A DNA stretch of 64,000 nt from Cupriavidus basilensis (lineage in GTDB: Bacteria > Pseudomonadota > Gammaproteobacteria > Burkholderiales > Burkholderiaceae): contig NZ_BBQM01000014.1 in NCBI RefSeq assembly GCF_000876015.1, positions 248,001 to 312,000 on the forward strand, read 5' to 3'. A program made the position numbers and the translations under genes. A model generated the notes under the pieces. The model made no database searches. It had not been told where the DNA came from and worked only from the letters and a program-made list of their open reading frames with translations. This document shows positions 35,875 through 43,814 of the stretch, piece by piece. Numbering within the stretch: position 1 is the stretch's first letter; each line of letters starts with the position of its first letter.

Positions 35875-37530
35875 CTATGCCGGCGCCACGGCCTCGCGCT
35901 GCTTCGCCACTTCGTGGTTGCGCAGGATGAAGCGCTGGACCTTGCCGCTCGGCGTCTTGGGCAGCTCGGCCACGAACTCGATCTCGCGCGGGTAGGCGTG
36001 CGCCGCCAGGCGGTTGCGCACATGCAGGCGCAGTTCCTCGGCCAGCTCGGGGCTGGCGCGGTACTGCGGGTCCAGCACGACGAAGGCCTTGATCAGTTCC
36101 GTGCGCTCCGCGTCGGGCTTGCCGATCACCGCGGTCTCGACCACGGCCGGGTGCTCGATCAGCGCGCTCTCCACGTCGAACGGGCCGACCCGGTAGCCGG
36201 AGGTGGTGATGACGTCGTCGGCGCGGCCGATGAAGCTGATGCTGCCGTCCGGGTTCAGCTCGGCGGTGTCGCCGGTCAGGTAGTACTTGCCGACGAAGGC
36301 GCCGGTGGGCGTGCCGTGGTAGCCGCCGAACCAGCACATCGGCGACTGCTCCAGGTCCAGCGCCAGCGTGCCGGGCTGGCCCGCGCCGAGTTCGCGCGCC
36401 TCGTCGTCGAGCACCACCACGCGGTGGCCCGGGCTGGCGAAGCCGGCCGCGCCCACGTGCACCGCATGGCGCAGCGCGTGGTGGTTGCACAGCACCATGC
36501 CCAGCTCGGTCTGGCCGTAGTGGTCGTGGATGGTGACGCCGAGCTGGTCGGCGAACCAGCGGATGACCTCGGGGTTGAGCGGCTCGCCCGCGCTGCTGAC
36601 CGCGCGCAGCTTGCCGCGCAGCGGCCCGGACACGGCCTTGCCCGCGGCGATCAGCAGGCGGTACGCGGTGGGCGAGCCGGCCAGGTTGGTGATGCCGTAC
36701 TTGTCGATCACGCGGCAGGTGCTTTCGACGCTGAACGGGCCGTCGTAGAACGTGGTGGGGTGTCCCAGCGCCAGCGGCCCGGTGACCGCGTAGTACAGGC
36801 CGTAGGCCCAGCCCGGATCGGCCAGGTTCCAGAATGCGTCCCCGGGGCGCAGGTCCACCGCGTCGCGCATGTAGCCGGCGAACGCCGCCACCGCCTTGAG
36901 CGGCACCAGCAGCGGCTTGGCGGGGCCGGTGGTGCCGGAGGTGAACATCATCAGGAACGGATCGCTGCCCTTGCGCATGACCGGGACGAAATCCGCCGGC
37001 TGGCGCTCCAGCTCGGCCCAGAAGCTGAAGTCGCCGCGCACCAGGCCGCGGCCCTTGGCGCCGGCCACGGTGAGCACGGCGGGGCAGCCCTGCACGTCGT
37101 CGAGCTTGCCGCGGTTGGCACCGTCGGTGACGACCAGGCGCGCGCCCGAAGTCTGCAGCCGGTGCTCGATGGCCTTCGGCCCGAACGCGGTGAACAGCGG
37201 CTGGTAGACCGCGCCCGCGCGCCAGGTGCCGAGGATGGTGGCCAGCAGTTCCGGCGTGCGCGGCAGCAGCCCGGCCACGCGGTCGCCGGGGCCGATGCCC
37301 TGCGCCTTGAGAAAGCCCGCGAACTGCGCCGAGAGCTTTTGCAGCTGGGTGAACGTGTAGGTCTCGCTGGTGCCGTCGCGGCCTTCCCAGAACAGGGCGA
37401 TGCGGCCCGGCAGCGCGTGGCGGTCGCAGCATTCGACGCAGGCGTTGAGCGCCTCGGGCGTGCCGTTCAGGCATGCCGCCAGCGCGGCCTCATAGGAAAA
37501 GCTGCCGATGGCCTCCGCGTAATCGCGCAT
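35875..37530 (-). CDS. Acyl-CoA synthetase (AMP-binding family)
   Basis: A 551-aa adenylate-forming enzyme activating a carboxylic acid with ATP and CoA. Motifs in order: the P-loop MFTSGTTGPAKP (about residue 190), the adenine-binding DHYGQTELGM (about 325), YYLTGD (about 410), the hinge GRADDVITTSGYRVGP and the C-terminal Lys in TPSGKVQRFILR. Length and the medium-chain/acetyl-like pattern suggest a short- or medium-chain acyl substrate; the exact acid cannot be read. The ATG at 37530 follows AAGGAGA. Confidence 0.92.
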   Translation of the reverse strand: MRDYAEAIGSFSYEAALAACLNGTPEALNACVECCDRHALPGRIALFWEGRDGTSETYTFTQLQKLSAQFAGFLKAQGIGPGDRVAGLLPRTPELLATILGTWRAGAVYQPLFTAFGPKAIEHRLQTSGARLVVTDGANRGKLDDVQGCPAVLTVAGAKGRGLVRGDFSFWAELERQPADFVPVMRKGSDPFLMMFTSGTTGPAKPLLVPLKAVAAFAGYMRDAVDLRPGDAFWNLADPGWAYGLYYAVTGPLALGHPTTFYDGPFSVESTCRVIDKYGITNLAGSPTAYRLLIAAGKAVSGPLRGKLRAVSSAGEPLNPEVIRWFADQLGVTIHDHYGQTELGMVLCNHHALRHAVHVGAAGFASPGHRVVVLDDEARELGAGQPGTLALDLEQSPMCWFGGYHGTPTGAFVGKYYLTGDTAELNPDGSISFIGRADDVITTSGYRVGPFDVESALIEHPAVVETAVIGKPDAERTELIKAFVVLDPQYRASPELAEELRLHVRNRLAAHAYPREIEFVAELPKTPSGKVQRFILRNHEVAKQREAVAPA

Positions 37531-37691
37531 GGTGGTTGGTCTCCTTGGTGTCTCTCTTCTTGAATGGCGGGCGTTCGTGCGGACCGCGTCCGGAGAAATT
37601 CTGGGCCACGCCGGCGCGCGCGGCAATGGCCGCAGTGCGCACGCCGGGTGAACCCGTTTGCCAGTGCCTGCCACCCGCGGGAGACCGGAGA

Positions 37692-38420
37692 CTAGCGGCC
37701 GCCGTGGCCACCACCGTGGCCGCCGCCGCCGCCACCACCGTGGCCACCACCGTGGCCGCCGCCATGACCGCCGCCGCCACCATGACCGCCACCGCCACCG
37801 CCACCGCCACCGCCACCGCCACCGCCACCACCGTGACCACCGCCACCACCGCCATGACTACCGCCGCCACCGCCGCCACCGCCGCCACCGCCATGTCCAC
37901 CGCCACCGCCGTAGCCGGGCGGACGCCCGCCGTGTGGCGGTCCGCCATGCGACGGCCCGCCGGGCGGGCGCGCATGCGGCGGCGGATAACCGGGATAGCG
38001 CCCGGGCGGCGGGCGGTGCGCCCAGCGGCCCTGGTCGTGATACCAGGGCCGGTTGCGATAGTAGTTGCCCCAGTACGAGCCGAGCGAGAACGTGATGATG
38101 GGCAGGCCGATCATGGCGCCGTAGCTGAGCACCGGCACGCCGCCGCCCTGGTACGGATAGCTGAGCATGCCGCCGTAGACCCAGCCGCGCAGGTTGGGCA
38201 GCGCCACGTCGCACCACGTGTACTGGCTGACGCAGCCCATCACCGACAGCGGCGTGCCGCCGGCCAGTTGCGCGACCACCGGGTATTCCCTTCCGGGGCC
38301 GGCCAGCAGGTCGACGGGACCGGCGGTGAAAGCCTGGGCGGTCTGTGCATGGACCGCGCCCGGCAGGGCCGTCAGGCCCGCGGATATCGCAATGACGCAA
38401 TGCACTATGCTGCGGCGCAT
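37692..38420 (-). CDS. Secreted SH3-like protein with Gly/His-rich tail
   Basis: A 242-aa protein with a Sec signal (cleavage near GAVHA, residue 25). Residues about 30-95 are a bacterial SH3-like domain: DLLAGPGREYPVVAQLAGGT, then VMGCVSQYTWCDVAL and LRGWVYGGML, with a Cys pair. A short aromatic GSYWGNYYRNRPWYHDQGRW linker leads to about 100 residues of Pro/Gly and then GHGG-type repeats. Similar His/Gly tails in Cupriavidus-like proteins are suspected metal or surface binders. The ATG at 38420 follows GAGGAGG. The repeat tail probably varies in length among strains. Confidence 0.82.
   Translation of the reverse strand: MRRSIVHCVIAISAGLTALPGAVHAQTAQAFTAGPVDLLAGPGREYPVVAQLAGGTPLSVMGCVSQYTWCDVALPNLRGWVYGGMLSYPYQGGGVPVLSYGAMIGLPIITFSLGSYWGNYYRNRPWYHDQGRWAHRPPPGRYPGYPPPHARPPGGPSHGGPPHGGRPPGYGGGGGHGGGGGGGGGGGSHGGGGGGHGGGGGGGGGGGGGGGGHGGGGGHGGGHGGGHGGGGGGGHGGGHGGR
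37695..37915 (+). repeat. Imperfect CCACCG-type microsatellite encoding the Gly/His tail
   Basis: Repeats of CCACCG, CCACCA and CCGTGG in frame; on the minus strand they read as Gly and occasional His codons. Slippage by multiples of three would change tail length without shifting the frame. Confidence 0.75.
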
Positions 38421-38519
38421 CGTAAGCCTCCTCGTGGAAACCGGGCGCACGGTGCGGCCGCGGCATGAACCATGCCGCGGCGGAGTAGCGGATGTGCTGT
38501 CAGGAATTGTGCTGACGGC

Positions 38520-38687
38520 TCAACCCACCGCGTGCCACGGCGAAATGGAGAAGGCTAGCATGAGCACGGAAACAATGGCGGGGGCGCCGAACTTGATGGC
38601 GCGGGACTGCGCCAGCGTGCCCAGTACGACATAAAGGCACACGAGGGCAATAGCACACACAAAGACAAGGCTTTGATAATCTTGCAT
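38520..38687 (-). CDS. 55-residue membrane protein
   Basis: A short gene: ATG at 38687 (preceded by AAGGGAGACATCAG, a good ribosome-binding site) to TGA at 38520-38522. The peptide starts MQDYQSLVFVCAIALVCLYV and contains two hydrophobic stretches (about residues 7-25 and 36-48) separated by AQSRAIKFG, so a two-pass membrane peptide is predicted. Two direct repeats lie just upstream. The tidy start, composition and hydrophobic pattern argue for a real gene. I know no relative; function unknown. Confidence 0.6.
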   Translation of the reverse strand: MQDYQSLVFVCAIALVCLYVVLGTLAQSRAIKFGAPAIVSVLMLAFSISPWHAVG

Positions 38688-38704
38688 CTGATGTCTCCCT
38701 TAGT

Positions 38705-38728
38705 CGTTATATCTTTAACGTTATATCT
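38705..38728 (-). promoter_or_regulatory. Two direct copies of CGTTATATCT upstream of the small membrane gene
   Basis: Two identical 10-mers with 14-bp period, 18-41 bp before the ATG at 38687. On the minus strand they read AGATATAACG and include -10-like TATAAC. They may form the promoter and a repeated activator or repressor site. Confidence 0.45.
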
Positions 38729-39025
38729 AATGACACCGTTCGAACGCGGGGCTGCCGTGGGGGCACGTTCAAATTCATGGTAGGCCGGTAATCCCGGCGC
38801 CGCAATCGCGGCGGACAGAGGGTATACGCTCACGCCGGGCGGAATTTCCGTGTGTATTCAACGTATTTTCAATGTGAATTCAGCGTATTTTCAGCGCCAT
38901 TTTTCCTGCGCGGTCCGGTATTCTTGTTTTTGCGCAGTGCACATATTGCGGCGCTTTAACGGCATCGCGCGGGCGAATGAAATCCGCCGCCGGAATATGG
39001 CGTGCAATGGACGGCGCGCAATGCA
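38729..39025. other. Intergenic region, possible small RNA
   Basis: About 300 bp with no supported protein gene. It contains TTGCGCAGTGCAC at 38930-38942 (also found upstream of phaP) and ends in a strong plus-strand terminator at 39026. A small plus-strand transcript starting in this AT-rich stretch is conceivable; nothing else in the window would need that terminator from the plus side. Confidence 0.35.
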
Positions 39026-39074
39026 AAAGGCCGGTCGGTCCCGCGACGGGGACCGGCCGGCCTTTCTGTTTTTT
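39026..39074 (+). terminator. Strong rho-independent terminator
   Basis: A 17-bp stem (AAAGGCCGGTCGGTCCC with its complement at 39049-39065, one T-G pair) with a 6-nt loop, followed by CTG and six T. On the minus strand, where the SDR ends at 39178, only four T follow, so it may also stop that gene. Confidence 0.8.
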
Positions 39075-39177
39075 CTTGCATCGCACGGCTCGCGCCCCGG
39101 CGATCGGGGCGGCCTGCCGGCGCCCGCCGGCGCCCCTTCGCGGGCGCCCCGGTCTTGTCGGCGCGCCGGTGGCGCGA

Positions 39178-39972
39178 TCAGATGACGGTGTCGGCCACGC
39201 CGCCGTCCACGCGCAGCGCGGCGCCGGTGGTGGCGGACGCCTGCGGCGAGCAGACGTAGACGATCATGTTGGCCACTTCGTCGACGGTCTCCGCGCGCTG
39301 GATGATCGAGGTGGAGCGGTGCGCCTTGACGAAATCGGCGGCGACTTCCTCGATCGGCCGGCCCGTCTTCTGCACCTCGTCCTTGAGCATCTCGGCCACG
39401 CCCTCGGACAGCGTCGGCCCCGGCAGCACCGCGTTGACGGTCACGCCGGTGCCGGCCAGGCGCTTGGCCAGCCCGCGCGACACCGCCAGCTGCGCCGTCT
39501 TGGTGAAGCCGTAGTGGATCATCTCGGTCGGGATGTTGATGGCCGATTCGGACGAGATGAACACGATGCGCCCCCACTTGCGCTGGACCATCGACGGCGC
39601 GTAGGCGCGCGCCAGCCGCACGCCGGACAGCACGTTGACGTCGAAGAAGCGCTCCCATTCGCTGTCCGGCGTCTCGAAGAAGTCCTGCACCTGGAAGATG
39701 CCGAGGTTGTTGACCAGCACGTCGACGTGCGGCTGCTCCGCCACCAGCCGCGCGCACACGGCCGCGTCGGCGAGGTCGCCGGCAAAGCCCACTACGTCGG
39801 CGCCGGGCACCGCGCCGCGCAAGGCCTCCAGCGCGCGGGCGACGGTGGCCTCGCTGCGGCCGTTGACGATCACGCGCGCGCCGGCGCCGGCAAGTCCCCT
39901 GGCGGTGGCCAGGCCGATGCCGGCGGTGGAGCCGGAAACCAGGGCGATCTTGCCCGACAAGTCGATCTTCAT
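39178..39972 (-). CDS. SDR family oxidoreductase
   Basis: A 264-aa classical SDR. It shows VSGSTAGIG (residues 12-20) as the cofactor motif, NNLG instead of NNAG, a catalytic Ser in ISSESA and YGFTK as YxxxK; the C-terminus LRVDGGVADTVI is typical. This FabG-like subgroup often has a long helix insertion before the active site, seen as FFETPDSEWERFFDVNVLSG. AGGAG precedes the ATG at 39972. Substrate unknown. Confidence 0.87.
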   Translation of the reverse strand: MKIDLSGKIALVSGSTAGIGLATARGLAGAGARVIVNGRSEATVARALEALRGAVPGADVVGFAGDLADAAVCARLVAEQPHVDVLVNNLGIFQVQDFFETPDSEWERFFDVNVLSGVRLARAYAPSMVQRKWGRIVFISSESAINIPTEMIHYGFTKTAQLAVSRGLAKRLAGTGVTVNAVLPGPTLSEGVAEMLKDEVQKTGRPIEEVAADFVKAHRSTSIIQRAETVDEVANMIVYVCSPQASATTGAALRVDGGVADTVI

Positions 39973-40136
39973 GCTCACTCCTGATGCGATGGCGTCCGGG
40001 ATGGAAGCCGTGGACGAAGTGTATTTGCCCGGCGCGCGCGTTCCAAGGCCGCGCCGCAAAAATCGCCGCCGGCGCGCGCGAATGGCGGCGGACATCGGGG
40101 TATGATCCAGCAGCACTCACTTCCGGAGGCCGTGCC

Positions 40137-40472
40137 ATGAGATTCCGCTGGTCCGTTCCCGCCGGTGCGCTGATGGCCGCGGCCCTGCTGCTGGCCGGCT
40201 GCACCGGGCCCGTCGAGTTCTCGGCCGGCGGCCCCGACAGCTTCGCCGCCGGCGCCGTGAATCCGGACTTCCTCGACTTCGGCCCGATGGACCGCTCCAT
40301 CGCGCAGTGCAAGACCGCCGCGCAGCAGGCCGGCGCCGGCCGGTGCGCCAAGGTGCGCGCCTACGAGGCCTGCATGAAGGGCCGCGGCTACTTCACGCTG
40401 CTCGGCCCGGAAAGCCCCTCGGGCTGCGGCGAGCCGTCGTGGCAGCGCGACGTGCGCAAGCTGATTCCCTGA
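40137..40472 (+). CDS. Small lipoprotein
   Basis: A 111-aa lipoprotein: signal ALMAAALLLAGC, lipobox LAGC at about residues 18-21. The mature part has four further Cys residues (AQCKTAA, GRCAKV, EACMKG, SGCGEP), probably two disulfides in the periplasm, and the segment CMKGRGYFTL resembles the Cys-x(n)-CMxxxGY pattern common in small Proteobacterial lipoproteins. The ATG at 40137 follows CGGAGG. Unknown function; upstream of purT. Confidence 0.75.
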   Translation: MRFRWSVPAGALMAAALLLAGCTGPVEFSAGGPDSFAAGAVNPDFLDFGPMDRSIAQCKTAAQQAGAGRCAKVRAYEACMKGRGYFTLLGPESPSGCGEPSWQRDVRKLIP

Positions 40473-40554
40473 GCGGCGCGCCGGCCGGCCCGCGCGGGCG
40501 CACCGCCTGCCTCGACGTACAATCCCGGTTTTGACTTGATCTCGAAGGTCTCAG

Positions 40555-41760
40555 ATGACCACTCTCGGCACCCCCCTGTCGCCCGGCGCGACCAAAGTCA
40601 TGCTGCTGGGCTCCGGCGAACTCGGCAAGGAAGTCCTGATCGCGCTGCAGCGGCTCGGCGTGGAAACCATCGCGGTCGACCGCTACGACAACGCGCCCGG
40701 CCAGCAGGTCGCGCACCATGCCCGCACCATCGCCATGAGCGATCCGGAGCAGCTCAAGGCGCTGATCGAGGCCGAGCGGCCCGACCTCGTGGTGCCGGAG
40801 ATCGAAGCCATCGCCACGCCCATGCTCGAAGCGCTGGAAGCGCAGGGCGTGGTGCGCGTGATCCCCACCGCGCGCGCGGCGCGGCTCACGATGGACCGCG
40901 AAGGCATCCGCCGCCTGGCCGCGGAAACGCTCGGCGTGCCCACCAGCCCCTACAAGTTCTGCGACTCGCTCGAAGAGCTGCAGGCTGCCATCGACGGCGG
41001 CATCGGCTACCCGTGCGTGGTCAAGCCGGTGATGAGCAGCTCGGGCAAGGGCCAGAGCAAGATCGACGGCCCCGAGGGCGTCAAGGCCGCCTGGGACTAC
41101 GCGATGGCCGGCGGCCGCGTCAGCCACGGCCGCGTGATCGTGGAAGGCTTCATCGATTTCGACTACGAGATCACGCTGCTGACGGTGCGCGCGGTCGGCG
41201 CCGACGGCCAGGTCGGCACGCACTTCTGCGAGCCCATCGGCCACGTGCAGGTCAGCGGCGACTACGTGGAAAGCTGGCAGCCGCACCCGATGCACCCGGC
41301 CGCGCTCGGGACCGCGCAGCAAATCGCCCAGGCCGTCACCGCCAACCTCGGCGGCCAGGGCCTGTTCGGCGTGGAGCTGTTCGTCAAGGGCGAGCAGGTC
41401 TGGTTCAGCGAAGTCAGCCCGCGCCCGCACGACACCGGCATGGTCACGATGATCACCCAGTGGCAGAACGAGTTCGAGCTGCACGCGCGCGCCATCCTCG
41501 GCCTGCCGGTCAGCACCGCGCTCAAGAGCCCGGGCGCCAGCGCCGTGATCTACGGCGGCGTGGACGCGGCCGGCGTGGTCTTCGACGGCGTGGACGAAGC
41601 GCTGCGCGTGCCGCAGACCGAGCTGCGCCTGTTCGGCAAGCCGGAAAGCTTCGTCAAGCGCCGCATGGGCGTGGCGCTGGCTTACGACGCCGACGTGGAA
41701 ACCGCGCGCGCGCGCGCCAAGGACGCCGCCAGCCGCGTCAGGTCGCGCGTCGCCGGCTGA
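40555..41760 (+). CDS. purT: Formate-dependent phosphoribosylglycinamide formyltransferase PurT
   Basis: A 401-aa ATP-grasp enzyme that makes formyl-GAR from GAR, formate and ATP, the folate-independent third step of purine synthesis. The N-terminal PreATP-grasp domain begins [13 protein letters not shown]; the ATP-grasp region has [14 protein letters not shown] (about residue 160), [18 protein letters not shown] and [18 protein letters not shown] (catalytic metal ligands). Length agrees with E. coli PurT (392). AAGG precedes the ATG. Stands alone, convergent with the gntR gene. Confidence 0.95.
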   Translation: MTTLGTPLSPGATKVMLLGSGELGKEVLIALQRLGVETIAVDRYDNAPGQQVAHHARTIAMSDPEQLKALIEAERPDLVVPEIEAIATPMLEALEAQGVVRVIPTARAARLTMDREGIRRLAAETLGVPTSPYKFCDSLEELQAAIDGGIGYPCVVKPVMSSSGKGQSKIDGPEGVKAAWDYAMAGGRVSHGRVIVEGFIDFDYEITLLTVRAVGADGQVGTHFCEPIGHVQVSGDYVESWQPHPMHPAALGTAQQIAQAVTANLGGQGLFGVELFVKGEQVWFSEVSPRPHDTGMVTMITQWQNEFELHARAILGLPVSTALKSPGASAVIYGGVDAAGVVFDGVDEALRVPQTELRLFGKPESFVKRRMGVALAYDADVETARARAKDAASRVRSRVAG

Positions 41761-41854
41761 GCCGGCGGCAAGTCGCCGCGCGCGCCATGCCGCGCGCGGC
41801 ATCCCGGCCCCGGCCCGCCGGGTGCCACCCGCCCGTTCCCGGCGCCCTGGCGCC

Positions 41855-42688
41855 TCAGTCCTTCGGCACGTCGTGCACGAAGCGCCCGGCGCTCAGCGTG
41901 TTCACCTGGTCGGCCGAGATGTCCATCAGGATCCGGCTGCGCTCGGGCGACATCGATACCGTGATGTATTGCACCGGCCGCGCGGCGGGATCGTGCATCA
42001 GCCGCACCAGCTTCAGCAGCGGCGCGCCGACCTCGGTATGCAGCCAGCCGGCGATGGCCGGGTCGGCGGCCTGCGCGGAAATCTCCTGCACCACGCGGCC
42101 GAACTTCACGCCCTGCGCCATCAGGATCTCGTAGAGCGCGCGCTTGCGCAGCGCCGCGGCGGTCACGCGCCTGCCCAGCGCGGCCGGCACCCAGGCATCG
42201 GTCAGCATGACCGGCGTGCCCGACATGCTGCGCAGGCGCAGCGCGTGCACGGCGCGCTCGCCGGGCGGCAGCTGCAGCAGCGCGGCGATGTCCGGCGGCG
42301 GCACCGCCGTGCCCACTTCCAGTACCTCCACCTCGGTTTCCAGCGCGGTCTTGCGCAGGCCGTCGATCACGCTCAGCGTGGGGCTGCTGCGCTCCACCCG
42401 CGCCTCGGGGCGCACGAAGGTGCCCAGCCCGTGGCGGCGCTCCACCATGCCCAGCGCGGCCAGGTCGGCCAGCGCGCGCCGCACCGTGATGCGCGACACG
42501 CCAAAGCGCTCGCACAGCGCCTCTTCCTTCGGCAGGGCCCCGGTTTCCGCGTAGACGCCGCGCGTGATTTCGTCGCGCAGCACGATGAACAATTGGCGAT
42601 GCAGCGAGGTGCCGGGCATCTGGCCCAGCGGCGAAGCGGTGGTGGTATTGCGCGGCATGGGATGGCGTTTTCGTGGCGTGGGGAGCAT
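41855..42688 (-). CDS. GntR-family (HutC/UTRA) transcriptional regulator
   Basis: A 277-aa regulator. The winged HTH spans about residues 30-95 (RQLFIVLRDEITRGVYAETG, LPKEEALCERFGVSRITVRR, then LGMVERRHGLGTFV), followed by a UTRA ligand-binding domain from about 115 (GLRKTALETEVEVLE ... ISADQVNTLSAGRF). The start is either 42688 (GGAAG upstream) or the later ATG at 42658. It diverges from the lyase/LeuCD-like operon and very probably represses it, with a pathway acid or CoA ester as inducer. Confidence 0.87.
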   Translation of the reverse strand: MLPTPRKRHPMPRNTTTASPLGQMPGTSLHRQLFIVLRDEITRGVYAETGALPKEEALCERFGVSRITVRRALADLAALGMVERRHGLGTFVRPEARVERSSPTLSVIDGLRKTALETEVEVLEVGTAVPPPDIAALLQLPPGERAVHALRLRSMSGTPVMLTDAWVPAALGRRVTAAALRKRALYEILMAQGVKFGRVVQEISAQAADPAIAGWLHTEVGAPLLKLVRLMHDPAARPVQYITVSMSPERSRILMDISADQVNTLSAGRFVHDVPKD

Positions 42689-42720
42689 AGCACAACGCTT
42701 CCGGCGGGATTTTCCCGTTC

Positions 42721-42750
42721 TTGACTGCCGTGAGTAGTTGTATCTAGAAT
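42721..42750 (+). promoter_or_regulatory. Sigma-70-type promoter of the lyase operon
   Basis: TTGACT (42721-42726) and TAGAAT (42745-42750) are separated by 18 bp, facing the lyase operon. GTTGTAT and ATATAAAC flank the -10 box, resembling the GT-N-TATA-N-AC style of HutC-type GntR operators, so repressor binding here would block transcription. Confidence 0.55.
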
Positions 42751-42912
42751 ATAAACACATAAACACGAGCGACAAGAACAACGGAGACGAGGATCGCGCA
42801 GGCACGGCGAGGCTGCCGGCCGGCCGCGTTGCCGGTCACGCACTCCGCATTCCCTGTTCCGCATCCCATGCCACCGCCCATTTCCCGCCAAAACGCACCA
42901 CAGGACCACCCA

Positions 42913-43812
42913 ATGACTCCCGCAGCCACCCTCCGCCAGCGCCTCCGGGCGCCCGGCATGATCATCGCCCCCGGCGCATACGATGCCATCGGCGCCCGCC
43001 TGGTCGAGCAGGCCGGCTTTGCCGCCTGCTACATGACCGGCGCCGGCACCTCGGCCGCGCGCGGTTTTCCCGACTTCGGCCTGCTGACCATGAGCGAGAT
43101 GGTCGAGAACGCGGCGGTGATGGCGCGCGCCACGGCCATTCCGCTGATCGCCGACGCCGACACCGGCTACGGCAACGAGCTCAACGTCACCCGCACCGTG
43201 CGCGAGTACGAGGCGCGCGGCGTGGCCGCGGTCCACATCGAGGATCAGGTCGCGCCCAAGCGCTGCGGCCACCTGGACGGCAAGGAAGTGATCGCGCACG
43301 ACGAGTTCGTCTCCAAGATCCGCGCCGCCGTGGAGGCGCGCCGCACGCCGGACTTCCTCATCATCGCGCGCACCGACGCGCGCGCCGTGCTGGGGCTGGA
43401 CGAAGCCGTGCGGCGCGCCAACGCCGCGCTCGGAGCCGGTGCCGACATGGCCTTCGTGGAAGCCACGCAGACGCTGGAGGAAGTGGCGGCGGTGCCCCGG
43501 CTGGTGCGCGGCCCGTGCCTGCTCAACGTGGTGCCCGGCGGGCGCACGCCGGTCTTCGACCTGCGCGAGGCCGAGGCGATGGGCTACAAGCTGGCCATCC
43601 TGCCGGGGCTGATGCTCAAGGCCGCCATCGAGGCCGGTGACGCCGCGCTGGCGCAGCTCAGGGCCACCTTCACCGCGCCGGCCGTGTCGGCCAGCGTGGG
43701 CCAGACCTTCCGCCGCTTCGGCGCCGACGAATGGGACGGGCTGCGCCAGCGCTTCAACGCCGGCGCGCGCGCCACCCACCCCGACGCGCCGGCCGGCGCA
43801 AAGGCGGGCTGA
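42913..43812 (+). CDS. Isocitrate lyase/PEP mutase superfamily lyase
   Basis: A 299-aa TIM-barrel enzyme. Motifs: GAYDAIGARLVEQAGFAACYMTG near the N-terminus (trimmed), LIADADTGYGNELNV (Mg-binding Asp residues), and VHIEDQVAPKRCGHLDGKE, the superfamily active-site loop with KRCGH; the Cys indicates a C-C bond lyase rather than a phosphonate mutase. Similar proteins are 2-methylisocitrate lyase, 2,3-dimethylmalate lyase and oxaloacetate decarboxylase. Being followed at once by LeuC- and LeuD-like subunits favours a malate-type substrate made by the dehydratase. The ATG at 42913 follows CAGGA. Confidence 0.88.
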   Translation: MTPAATLRQRLRAPGMIIAPGAYDAIGARLVEQAGFAACYMTGAGTSAARGFPDFGLLTMSEMVENAAVMARATAIPLIADADTGYGNELNVTRTVREYEARGVAAVHIEDQVAPKRCGHLDGKEVIAHDEFVSKIRAAVEARRTPDFLIIARTDARAVLGLDEAVRRANAALGAGADMAFVEATQTLEEVAAVPRLVRGPCLLNVVPGGRTPVFDLREAEAMGYKLAILPGLMLKAAIEAGDAALAQLRATFTAPAVSASVGQTFRRFGADEWDGLRQRFNAGARATHPDAPAGAKAG

Positions 43813-43814
43813 AC

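Noticed and set aside
37695..37915. Regular repeats that could be mistaken for a CRISPR array
   Set aside because: The unit is a 3/6-bp microsatellite in a Gly/His-coding tail, without spacers or direct repeats of CRISPR size.
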